Positions 44,449-52,635 of a DNA stretch of 64,000 nucleotides are shown one piece after another. Position 1 is the first letter of the stretch, and each line of letters starts with the position of its first letter. The position numbers and the translations under genes were made by a program. The stretch covers positions 4,340,001 to 4,404,000 of the forward strand of contig OZ252236.1 in NCBI GenBank assembly GCA_965249455.1. Direction: 5' to 3'. The notes beneath the pieces were generated by a model, which had not been told where the DNA came from, did no database searches, and saw nothing but the letters and a program-made list of their open reading frames with translations. Source of the stretch: Jiulongibacter sp024742395. Its GTDB lineage: Bacteria > Bacteroidota > Bacteroidia > Cytophagales > Spirosomataceae.

Positions 44449-47400
44449 ATGAGGAAGTTCTACTGTCTAATGTTGACCATTAATTTTGGTCTACTACTCT
44501 TGTTTGATAGCCACAAGAGTTTTTCGCAAAACGCGGTAACGGGTAAGGTTACTGATGCTGATAATTATGAATTGATAGGCGTATCAGTACAACTAAAAGG
44601 AACGAATGTTGGAGCAACCACTGACGTTGACGGAAATTACTCAATCCTCGCCCCTACTAATGGAGTCTTGGTTTTCAGTTACATCGGTTTTGAGTCACAA
44701 GAAATAACTGTTGGCAACAGATCAGCTATTGACGTACAACTTAAGATCTCCGACAATAACCTTGAAGAAGTAGTCGTAATGGGCTATGGGACAGTAAAAA
44801 AGAGCGATCTAACTGCCTCTGTTTCTAGCGTTAAAGGTTCTGTTATCAAGGAATTCCCTGTTACTTCTTTAGATCAGGCTTTACAAGGAAGAGTCGCAGG
44901 GGTTCAGATAACCCAGTCTTCGGCGGCACCGGGTGGAGGACTATCTGTTAGGGTTCGTGGAGCTAATTCAATTTTAAGCGGTTCTGAACCATTGTATGTT
45001 ATAGACGGACTTCCAATCTATCCAGATAATTCGGCAATAGGGACTGGCGGTAATCGTCGAGCTGCAAGTGCATTAGCAATGTTAAACCCAAATGACATAG
45101 AATCGATTGAAGTGCTAAAAGATGCCTCTGGGACTTCTATTTATGGATCGAGAGGGGCTAATGGGGTAGTAATGATTACTACTAAAAGAGGGAAAGAAGG
45201 TATTACAAGAGTAAATTACGATGGATCCTATTCTGTTCAAGAAATGGCAAGACCAATTGAAGTGTTAAGAGCGGATGACTACATGCGATACATTAATATG
45301 CTTGAAGTCTCACAGGGAGGTAATGAAAGGTATGATGCAAACCAAATAGCTGCAATAGGTGCTGGTACTAATTGGCTTGATGAGGTAACCAGAACTGGCG
45401 GAATACAAAGCCATCAGGTGTCTGTGAATGGGGGTAATAAAAATGCAAGATATTCATTCAGTGGTAATTACCTAGGCAATGATGGGATCATCAAGAATAC
45501 GAACTTCGATAGAATTGGTGCCAGAATTAACCTAGATAATGACTTCTTAAATAATAGGGCTACATTGAGTAATAGTTGGTCATTTACTAATACAAATTCT
45601 AATAATGTGCCAACTGACAGAGGTGGTCCTGGTGGAATAATAATTACAGCCTTGGGTCTTGATCCCACAGTTTCTGTCTATGATGATCAAGGCCAATATA
45701 ATTATCCAAGTTATGATGGTAGATTTAATATTAATCCATTAGCAGAAGCCCTTGAAGGTATAGACAAAGATGCTACAAATAGATTATTGGGTACAACAGC
45801 ATTAAACATTAAGCTGATGGATGGTTTAAGCTTCAAAAGTAGTGTTGGTCTAGATTTAGTTAATGCATCAAGAACCTCCTTCTTCAACATGAGCACCAGA
45901 CTTGGTCGTCAAAATAGTAGAGAATTGGGGAAATTCAATAGGAATGTAAACAATCTCATTTTTGAAAATATTTTGAATTATGATAAGGAAATTGGAGGGA
46001 ATCAGAACATTGGTCTAACTATCGGACACTCTAACCAAAGAGAAATAAACAGTTATACCAGTATCAATACCCGAGAACTTCCTTCTGACGATGTAAACTC
46101 ATTAAATATTCAGAATGGTGCTAATCCTCAAATTCCATTTTCTGGCCGTCAGCAGTGGGCATTGGAATCTTTCATTGGTAGAGTGAATTATAGTGCATTT
46201 GATAAGTACTTATTAACCGTAACAGTAAGAAGAGATGGTTCGTCTAAGTTTGGACCTAATAATAAATGGGCTACATTCCCTTCTGCAGCTATTGGCTGGA
46301 GAATCATCAATGAGAACTTCTTAAAGAACAGTGGTTTGGCCAATGTGTTTAGTGATTTAAAACTGAGAGCCAGTTATGGTATAACCGGTAATTCAAACAT
46401 TCCGCCATATCAGTCTGTGTCTGGTTTGAGAACCTATAATTATGTCTTGGCTGACCAACTTGTTGCAGGTTATGCCGCGAGTAATATTCCGAATGCCGAC
46501 CTGAAATGGGAGTCAACAGCGATGACCAATATTGGTTTAAATGCTACAATGCTTAATGGAAAGTTAGACCTATCTGCCGACTGGTTCAACACCAAAACTA
46601 CGGATTTACTTCTGTACGTCTCCATTGCCCAAAGTACCGGATTCAGTTCAATTCTTCTGAACTCCGGGTCACTTTCCAATAGAGGGATGGACTTTGAAGC
46701 CAATTATAGAGTGTCTTCTAAAAACGATTTTAAACTTGATGTAGGAGGTAATATCTCATTTGTTCGAAATGAAATATTAGATCTGGGAACCAGTACACCG
46801 TATTTCGCAGGAAGTCCAAGTGGGCACCTGGGTATTGATGGTAGCTGGGTAGAGGCCGGAAACCCAATAGGTGTTTGGCGTGGTTTTGAATACATCGGAT
46901 TATTCGATTCTGACGCGGAGGCAGCTTCATATTCTGCCAAAGCAGGTTATCCTAAGTATACTGATGTGAACGGAGACGGTAAATACACCTCTGAAGATTA
47001 CAAGATTATTGGTGACCCGAATCCAAAATTCACCTTTGGTCTAAACACTACTATGAAGTATAAAAACTTTGACTTAGGAGTTTTTGTCAGAGGTGTTCAG
47101 GGTAACCAGGTGCGTAACCTCCAACAGTCTGAAATAGGTGACGGAGTACAAAAAATCAATCAGATCAGTAACATTCTTGATGATTCTTACTCAGGTGAAA
47201 ACACCTCTGCTGACAGACCAATCATAGATGGACGTCGCGACTTCATTTCGTTTAGAAAATCTTCATTCTTTATTGAGGATGGCTCTTTCATTAGGTTACA
47301 AAATGTTTCGTTAGGCTATAATATTCCTGTAAATACCGATTTTATCAATCGAGCACGATTATCTCTAAGTGGTCAGAATTTATTCCTTATTACAAAATAT

Positions 47401-47517
47401 ACAGGTTTTGATCCGGAAGTAAATAATGGAGGTCAAAGTAATCTTAATAGAGGAGATGATTATGATGCATATCCAAGAGCTAAAACCTTCACTTTAGGTC
47501 TAAATCTAGGCTTCTAA
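44449..47517 (+). CDS. SusC-like TonB-dependent oligosaccharide transporter (second locus)
   Basis: This 1022-residue receptor has a signal peptide ending near SFSQ (residue 27). A carboxypeptidase-regulatory-like domain follows (GATTDVDGNYSI), then the TonB-box-like LEEVVVMGYGTVKK, a plug (LQGRVAGVQI, VRVRGANSI, IYGSRGANGVVMITTK) and a beta-barrel ending GLNLGF. It is clearly a different subtype from the receptor at 9041-12076 and pairs with the SusD gene 20 bases downstream. It belongs to the regulon marked by 21-bp-spaced GTCCAT repeats. The imported glycan is unknown. Confidence 0.96.
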   Translation: MRKFYCLMLTINFGLLLLFDSHKSFSQNAVTGKVTDADNYELIGVSVQLKGTNVGATTDVDGNYSILAPTNGVLVFSYIGFESQEITVGNRSAIDVQLKISDNNLEEVVVMGYGTVKKSDLTASVSSVKGSVIKEFPVTSLDQALQGRVAGVQITQSSAAPGGGLSVRVRGANSILSGSEPLYVIDGLPIYPDNSAIGTGGNRRAASALAMLNPNDIESIEVLKDASGTSIYGSRGANGVVMITTKRGKEGITRVNYDGSYSVQEMARPIEVLRADDYMRYINMLEVSQGGNERYDANQIAAIGAGTNWLDEVTRTGGIQSHQVSVNGGNKNARYSFSGNYLGNDGIIKNTNFDRIGARINLDNDFLNNRATLSNSWSFTNTNSNNVPTDRGGPGGIIITALGLDPTVSVYDDQGQYNYPSYDGRFNINPLAEALEGIDKDATNRLLGTTALNIKLMDGLSFKSSVGLDLVNASRTSFFNMSTRLGRQNSRELGKFNRNVNNLIFENILNYDKEIGGNQNIGLTIGHSNQREINSYTSINTRELPSDDVNSLNIQNGANPQIPFSGRQQWALESFIGRVNYSAFDKYLLTVTVRRDGSSKFGPNNKWATFPSAAIGWRIINENFLKNSGLANVFSDLKLRASYGITGNSNIPPYQSVSGLRTYNYVLADQLVAGYAASNIPNADLKWESTAMTNIGLNATMLNGKLDLSADWFNTKTTDLLLYVSIAQSTGFSSILLNSGSLSNRGMDFEANYRVSSKNDFKLDVGGNISFVRNEILDLGTSTPYFAGSPSGHLGIDGSWVEAGNPIGVWRGFEYIGLFDSDAEAASYSAKAGYPKYTDVNGDGKYTSEDYKIIGDPNPKFTFGLNTTMKYKNFDLGVFVRGVQGNQVRNLQQSEIGDGVQKINQISNILDDSYSGENTSADRPIIDGRRDFISFRKSSFFIEDGSFIRLQNVSLGYNIPVNTDFINRARLSLSGQNLFLITKYTGFDPEVNNGGQSNLNRGDDYDAYPRAKTFTLGLNLGF

Positions 47518-47537
47518 CCTTAAAAAATATTGAAACA

Positions 47538-49112
47538 ATGATAAATCTAAGAAATATAAAAATTGCATTCTTGTCGGTAGTATTCTCTGGTATGATTGGT
47601 TGTGTAGACCTAAAAGAGAACCCCGATTTTATAAATCCGGATACTTTTTATCAGTCTGCTTCAGAACTTGAACTTGGTGTGAATGCTCTTTATGATGATT
47701 TGAATAACGGGAACAATGAATGGTTCAATCATTTTTATAATCGTTATGTTTTCGAAAGTCTGGTAGGGTATCAGGTTGGATGGGAAAAAGCACCACTTCA
47801 GTATAACCTTGGCAACTTTAGTTCTGCTGATGATCATGTAACAGCCTTTTGGCAGCAAAACTATCGATCAATAGATCGTGCGAATAACATTCTGGAAATT
47901 GCAGAAACAATTGAGGACCCAAACAATGCTGACAAACTGGAGAGACTAAAAGGGGAAGCCCATTTCCTAAGAGCTTTTTATTATTACGAGCTCCTTATTT
48001 ATTATGACAATGCTCCTGTTAAAACTACTGCTACTAAAAGCTTTAATGATTTAGCATCTAATGCAGGAGGTAAACGTGCTTTAATAGATCAGATTTATGC
48101 CGATTGTAACATAGCCAAAAGTAAGTTGCCGGATTCCTACAGTGGGGCTGATTTGGGACGAGCTACCAAATGGGCAGCTTCCACAATACTTATGAAAGCA
48201 CAGCTGTGGGATGAAAAGTGGGTTGAAGCCAAAGCTACAGCAGAAGACATTATCAACAACGGTGGTTTTAACCTTTTCAGTGACTTTTCCCATAATTTCG
48301 ATTTGGATCATGAGAATCAGGGAGAGAGAATTTTTGAGGCACAAGTTTCAGCCCAAGTAGATGCCAACGAGTACAATAATCACTCAGCTCATTTTAATCC
48401 TGAGGATTACCCAAGTAGTTTAGGTGGTGCCGGATGGAGCTGGATTAGTGCGACACAAGATTTTAGAAAAAGTTATAATGATAACGACAAAAGAATTAGC
48501 GGGACATTTATCGAGGAATACCCGAGTGGAAGAATAGGTCGCACTTCAAGCGGTGAATTTCCTATAGTTAAATGGAGTAAAGATGCAGATTATAATGTTT
48601 CTCGTTTCGGGGGACTAGTTTCTTCTACAGCAGACCCAAATAATCCAGAAGAACTCATCTTCGGGAAGGCTTGGTCCGCTAAACTTGTAGAGCTAGGTAC
48701 AAACTGGATTGATACCGAAAAAAATACAGTTTACCATCGTTTTGCCGAGGTGCTTTTAGGGCATGCCGAAGCTTGTAATGAAAGCGGACAAGGAAATCCT
48801 TATGAAAGTCTGAATAAGGTTAGAAGTAGAGCTGGTTTGGAACCACTTTCTGGTCTTTCAAAGGATGAATTGAGAGATGCAATTGTAGATGAGTTTGTAC
48901 ATGAGTTTGCATTTGAGCAAAATATTTATCCTGAATTAAGACGTAAAAGTAAATTCGGTGGCACTCCGGATTATTTGGGTGATTACATTAGGAAATTTTC
49001 GGAAACATATAATATTGGAAGAACTCCAAAAGCAAAAGATTATGTTCTGCCAATTCCGCTAATTGAAATCCAAGGTAACCCAAATGTTACTCAGAATAGT
49101 GCATGGAAGTAG
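47538..49112 (+). CDS. SusD-like glycan-binding lipoprotein (second locus)
   Basis: This 524-residue RagB/SusD protein has a lipoprotein signal (MIGCVD, Cys22). Typical segments are NPDFINPDTFYQSASELELGVNALY near the start, LKGEAHFLRAFYYYELL in the TPR core, and a C-terminal VLPIPLIEIQGNPNVTQN. It follows susC directly and lies before a hairpin terminator at 49246-49269. It presents oligosaccharides to the SusC channel at the cell surface. Confidence 0.94.
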   Translation: MINLRNIKIAFLSVVFSGMIGCVDLKENPDFINPDTFYQSASELELGVNALYDDLNNGNNEWFNHFYNRYVFESLVGYQVGWEKAPLQYNLGNFSSADDHVTAFWQQNYRSIDRANNILEIAETIEDPNNADKLERLKGEAHFLRAFYYYELLIYYDNAPVKTTATKSFNDLASNAGGKRALIDQIYADCNIAKSKLPDSYSGADLGRATKWAASTILMKAQLWDEKWVEAKATAEDIINNGGFNLFSDFSHNFDLDHENQGERIFEAQVSAQVDANEYNNHSAHFNPEDYPSSLGGAGWSWISATQDFRKSYNDNDKRISGTFIEEYPSGRIGRTSSGEFPIVKWSKDADYNVSRFGGLVSSTADPNNPEELIFGKAWSAKLVELGTNWIDTEKNTVYHRFAEVLLGHAEACNESGQGNPYESLNKVRSRAGLEPLSGLSKDELRDAIVDEFVHEFAFEQNIYPELRRKSKFGGTPDYLGDYIRKFSETYNIGRTPKAKDYVLPIPLIEIQGNPNVTQNSAWK

Positions 49113-49245
49113 TTTGTACAGCAATTTATAGTTTAAGTTTAAGTAAAAGGTGGTCTACCTTAATTTTAACAGAATGACTGTTATGGTTTTATAATTTTCA
49201 AGGGCTTTTAGTAGTATTAGTCATAACAGATTTAATTAATCAAAT

Positions 49246-49269
49246 AGGCTGCCTAAATTAAGGCAGCCT
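49246..49269 (+). terminator. Hairpin terminator/attenuator between susD and the FG-GAP gene
   Basis: A perfect 9-bp stem (AGGCTGCCT with AGGCAGCCT) has a 6-base loop and is followed by TTATTT. It ends only 8 bases before the next ATG at 49278, so it may attenuate read-through into the following genes rather than fully stop it. Confidence 0.7.
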
Positions 49270-49277
49270 TATTTAAT

Positions 49278-52200
49278 ATGAAATTACTTCATTTACTCTT
49301 CTTGATTTCGGTTATTTTTCTATCCTGTGACAAAAGGGATCAACTTTTTCATCGCTTGCCATCCACCCAGTCCGGAGTTGATTTTATAAATAAAATTGAA
49401 GAAAATGAATTCGAAAACTTCATTGATTACTCATATGTATACAATGGCGGAGGTGTAGCTCTTGGTGATATAAATAATGACGGTTTGATTGATATCTATT
49501 TTACAGGCAATCAATCAGATGATAAGCTTTACCTGAATACCACAATCCCTGGTAAAGGCCTTACCTTCAAAGACATTACTGAAGAAGCCGGAATTTTAAA
49601 GGGAGGTTGGAGTACAGGAGTTACAATGGCTGATATTAACGGCGATGGTAGTCTTGATATTTATGTTTGCAAAGCAGGCAATTATAAAAGTGAACAAAGA
49701 GCCAATCAATTATACATCAATAACGGGAAAGGAAAGTTTAAAGAAAGTGCCCTAAGCTATCATCTTGCAGATACCAGTTATTCTACCCAAGCAGCCTTCT
49801 TTGATTATGATCATGATAATGACCTTGATGTTTTTTTAATCACCAGTGAAAATAGCCGTAGAAACCCAAATGAATTAAGGAAGTTAACTAATGATGAGAT
49901 CATTAAATCATCTGATAAACTTTACGAAAATATTGGGAATAATATATTTAAAGACGTTTCTAACGAAGCCGGGATTTTTCACGCAGGAATGAGTTTAGGA
50001 CTTTCCATTGCCGACTTCAACGGAGATGGCTGGGATGATGTCTTTGTTGGTAACGACTTCTTGTCTCATGATCTTCTCTATTTAAACAACAAGAATGGAA
50101 CATTTTCGCAGGTTTCCAAGCAATCAATGGCTCATCAGTCCCAGTTTTCAATGGGGGCCGATGCCGCAGATATAAACGACGATGGCAAGATAGATCTACT
50201 ATCTGTAGATATGATGCCTTCAGATTACCAATCGTATAAGCGGATGGTTAATCCTTCAAACAATTTTTATTTCGAAAAAAGTAAGGAGTTGGGCTATCAC
50301 CCTCAGTTTATGAGAAACGCCTTCTATCTGAATCAGGGGAACTACAGTTCAGATTCTGCGGCATTACTTATTCCGAGATTTTCCGAACTGGCCCAATTCT
50401 ATCAGATGCATAAAACAGACTGGAGTTGGTCGCCATTGATCGCAGACTTTGATAATGATGGTTTCAAGGACGTATTTATCACTAACGGATACCTCAGAGA
50501 TATTACAGATTTAGACTTCATTACAGGCAATATAGCTTTTGCTGAGCAAGGTAACGCTGAAAATACCAATGCATATATGAAGGCTAATGCCGTCAATATG
50601 CCTTCAATTTTAAAGAAAAACGTATTCTTCAGAAATAATCAAAACATAGACTTTTTAGATATAAGTGATGAGTGGTCAGATCTCTCTGCCGGCTTGTCTA
50701 ATGGAGCAGCCTATGCAGACCTTGATAATGATGGAGACCTTGATTTGGTAGTCAATAACATAAATCAGGAAGCAGATATCTTGATAAATCAATCTAAGAA
50801 TAATTATATCACCTTGCAGCTGGACGGATATGGGAAAAATACAAAAGCCATTGGGGCAAAAGCTGAGCTCTTTACTCATGGTCAGAAGAAAATACTATAT
50901 CAGAATTCAACTAAGGGTTATCAGTCTTCCAGTACCAATTTGCTACATTTTGGCATCGGCCTTGTTAGTCAAATAGACTCCATTGTTGTGTATTTTGAAG
51001 ACAAAAAAACGAGCATTCAAGTACCTTTAGTAAATCAAATCTTAAAAGTAAAACTGAGGGATGCTCAAGCACATTCTAAGAAAATTAACACAGAGAAAGC
51101 GGAATTTGTGTTCCAAGAATTTCATCCATATGTAAATTTCAAGCATCAGGATATACCATATCAGGATTTCAGTATTGAACCTCTTTTGCCTCACAGACTA
51201 TCAAGACAAGGACCTAAAATGGCTAAAGGCGATGTAAATGCTGATGGACGTGAAGATTTTTTCGTAGGAGGGGCTTATCATCAGAGTGGTTCGTTTTTTA
51301 TACAACAAGCAGACGGCAGCTTTACGAAATCTGAATTAGAATCAAATTTAGCTGAGAAATCTGAGGAGGATATTCAAGTGGAGCTATTTGATATCGACAA
51401 CGATAATGATCTTGATTTATACATTGTAAGTGGTTCTAATGAGTATTATGATGGCTCAAAATACTTTCAGGATAGAGTTTATTTAAATGACGGTATTGGT
51501 AATTTTCATCGTGCAGGAGTTCTTCCTCCTATTTTAAATTCCGGGGCAGCATTGGCAGTTGCAGATTTTGATAAAGATGGAGATTTGGATGTTTTTAGAG
51601 GCGGACGTCTTATTCCAACGCAGTACCCTAAACCTGGGGCAAGTCGCCTTCTACTTAACATAGGAGGCAAGTTAAAAGACGTCACTCATGAAACCTGTCC
51701 TGAACTAAGCACAGTTGGCATGGTGACCGATGCTATCTGGATAGATCTCGATCAAGACAGTTGGGAAGATCTGGTTGTTGTAGGGGAATTAATGCCTGTT
51801 ACAATTTTCAGGAATAATAAGGGCAAATTAGAAAAAAACAAATTCGGCAAAGGTACCGAAGGATTCTGGAATTGTGTAAAGGCAGCTGACCTTGATAAAG
51901 ACGGTGACATTGACCTGGTTTTAGGAAATAGAGGAAGAAATACGCAAACCAGAGTCAGCCCCAATAGACCTTATACTGTCTACGGTGGTGATTTTGATGG
52001 TAATTCAAGATGGGATGCCATTACAACACAATTTTGGGATGACGAATACCCGCTACATTCCTTTCAGGATATACAAAAACAGCTTCCTTCTTTCAGAACA
52101 CGTTTTGTAACCTATCAGGCTTTTGCAGAAGCGAATATCAGCCTTGTTTTAAGTCCTGATCAAATGAAGAAAGCACTAATTAAGAAAGCTGTTATTAGTG

Positions 52201-52559
52201 AAAGTGTAATCATCAAAAATGAGGGTGGCTTTAAATTTAGCATTGAGCTTCTTCCTTCGGAAGTGCAATGGTCAGTTGTACAGGATATTTGGATCTCTGA
52301 TATCAATAAAGATGGTTGGCCTGATATTATAACAGTGGGGAATGATTTAGGAGAGGCATCTATATCAGGACAGTACGATGCGTCTTATGGAAATATTTTG
52401 ATCAATAAAGGTTTGGGAACTTTTCAAAGATTATCTCCTGATATTTCAGGCTTTTGGGCCATGGGTGATATGAGATCAATTCTTTATCTGGAAAATGATG
52501 GGAAGCTAATTTTAGGCAGAAATAATCAAACCCTACAATTTTATTCTGTCGTAAAATAA
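49278..52559 (+). CDS. Large FG-GAP/VCBS and ASPIC-UnbV repeat lipoprotein
   Basis: This 1093-residue protein has a lipobox (VIFLSC, Cys17). It consists of many FG-GAP/VCBS-type calcium-binding repeats, recognisable as DxNxDGxxD segments such as GDINNDGLIDIYF, DINGDGSLDIY, DFNGDGWDDVF and DLDKDGDIDLV. An ASPIC/UnbV domain lies at about 515-580 (NYITLQLDGYGKNTKAIGAKAELF, LHFGIG). Such beta-propeller proteins are found in Bacteroidota glycan loci and are thought to bind polysaccharide or act at the surface; no enzyme motif is visible. Its stop codon overlaps the GTCCAT-type repeat that serves the GH2 gene. Confidence 0.88.
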   Translation: MKLLHLLFLISVIFLSCDKRDQLFHRLPSTQSGVDFINKIEENEFENFIDYSYVYNGGGVALGDINNDGLIDIYFTGNQSDDKLYLNTTIPGKGLTFKDITEEAGILKGGWSTGVTMADINGDGSLDIYVCKAGNYKSEQRANQLYINNGKGKFKESALSYHLADTSYSTQAAFFDYDHDNDLDVFLITSENSRRNPNELRKLTNDEIIKSSDKLYENIGNNIFKDVSNEAGIFHAGMSLGLSIADFNGDGWDDVFVGNDFLSHDLLYLNNKNGTFSQVSKQSMAHQSQFSMGADAADINDDGKIDLLSVDMMPSDYQSYKRMVNPSNNFYFEKSKELGYHPQFMRNAFYLNQGNYSSDSAALLIPRFSELAQFYQMHKTDWSWSPLIADFDNDGFKDVFITNGYLRDITDLDFITGNIAFAEQGNAENTNAYMKANAVNMPSILKKNVFFRNNQNIDFLDISDEWSDLSAGLSNGAAYADLDNDGDLDLVVNNINQEADILINQSKNNYITLQLDGYGKNTKAIGAKAELFTHGQKKILYQNSTKGYQSSSTNLLHFGIGLVSQIDSIVVYFEDKKTSIQVPLVNQILKVKLRDAQAHSKKINTEKAEFVFQEFHPYVNFKHQDIPYQDFSIEPLLPHRLSRQGPKMAKGDVNADGREDFFVGGAYHQSGSFFIQQADGSFTKSELESNLAEKSEEDIQVELFDIDNDNDLDLYIVSGSNEYYDGSKYFQDRVYLNDGIGNFHRAGVLPPILNSGAALAVADFDKDGDLDVFRGGRLIPTQYPKPGASRLLLNIGGKLKDVTHETCPELSTVGMVTDAIWIDLDQDSWEDLVVVGELMPVTIFRNNKGKLEKNKFGKGTEGFWNCVKAADLDKDGDIDLVLGNRGRNTQTRVSPNRPYTVYGGDFDGNSRWDAITTQFWDDEYPLHSFQDIQKQLPSFRTRFVTYQAFAEANISLVLSPDQMKKALIKKAVISESVIIKNEGGFKFSIELLPSEVQWSVVQDIWISDINKDGWPDIITVGNDLGEASISGQYDASYGNILINKGLGTFQRLSPDISGFWAMGDMRSILYLENDGKLILGRNNQTLQFYSVVK

Positions 52560-52585
52560 TCCATCAATTACAGAGTATTGCCCAT
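52559..52585 (+). promoter_or_regulatory. Degenerate GTCCAT direct repeat upstream of GH2
   Basis: ATCCAT at 52559-52564 and GCCCAT at 52580-52585, again 21 bp apart, preceded by GTAAAATA as at 37441 and followed by TTTTA. It begins at the last base of the preceding gene and lies about 50 bases before the GH2 start. Confidence 0.5.
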
Positions 52586-52635
52586 TTTATACAGGTGAAA
52601 ACCTGTTCATATTTGTTAAAATAATTACAAATTAA

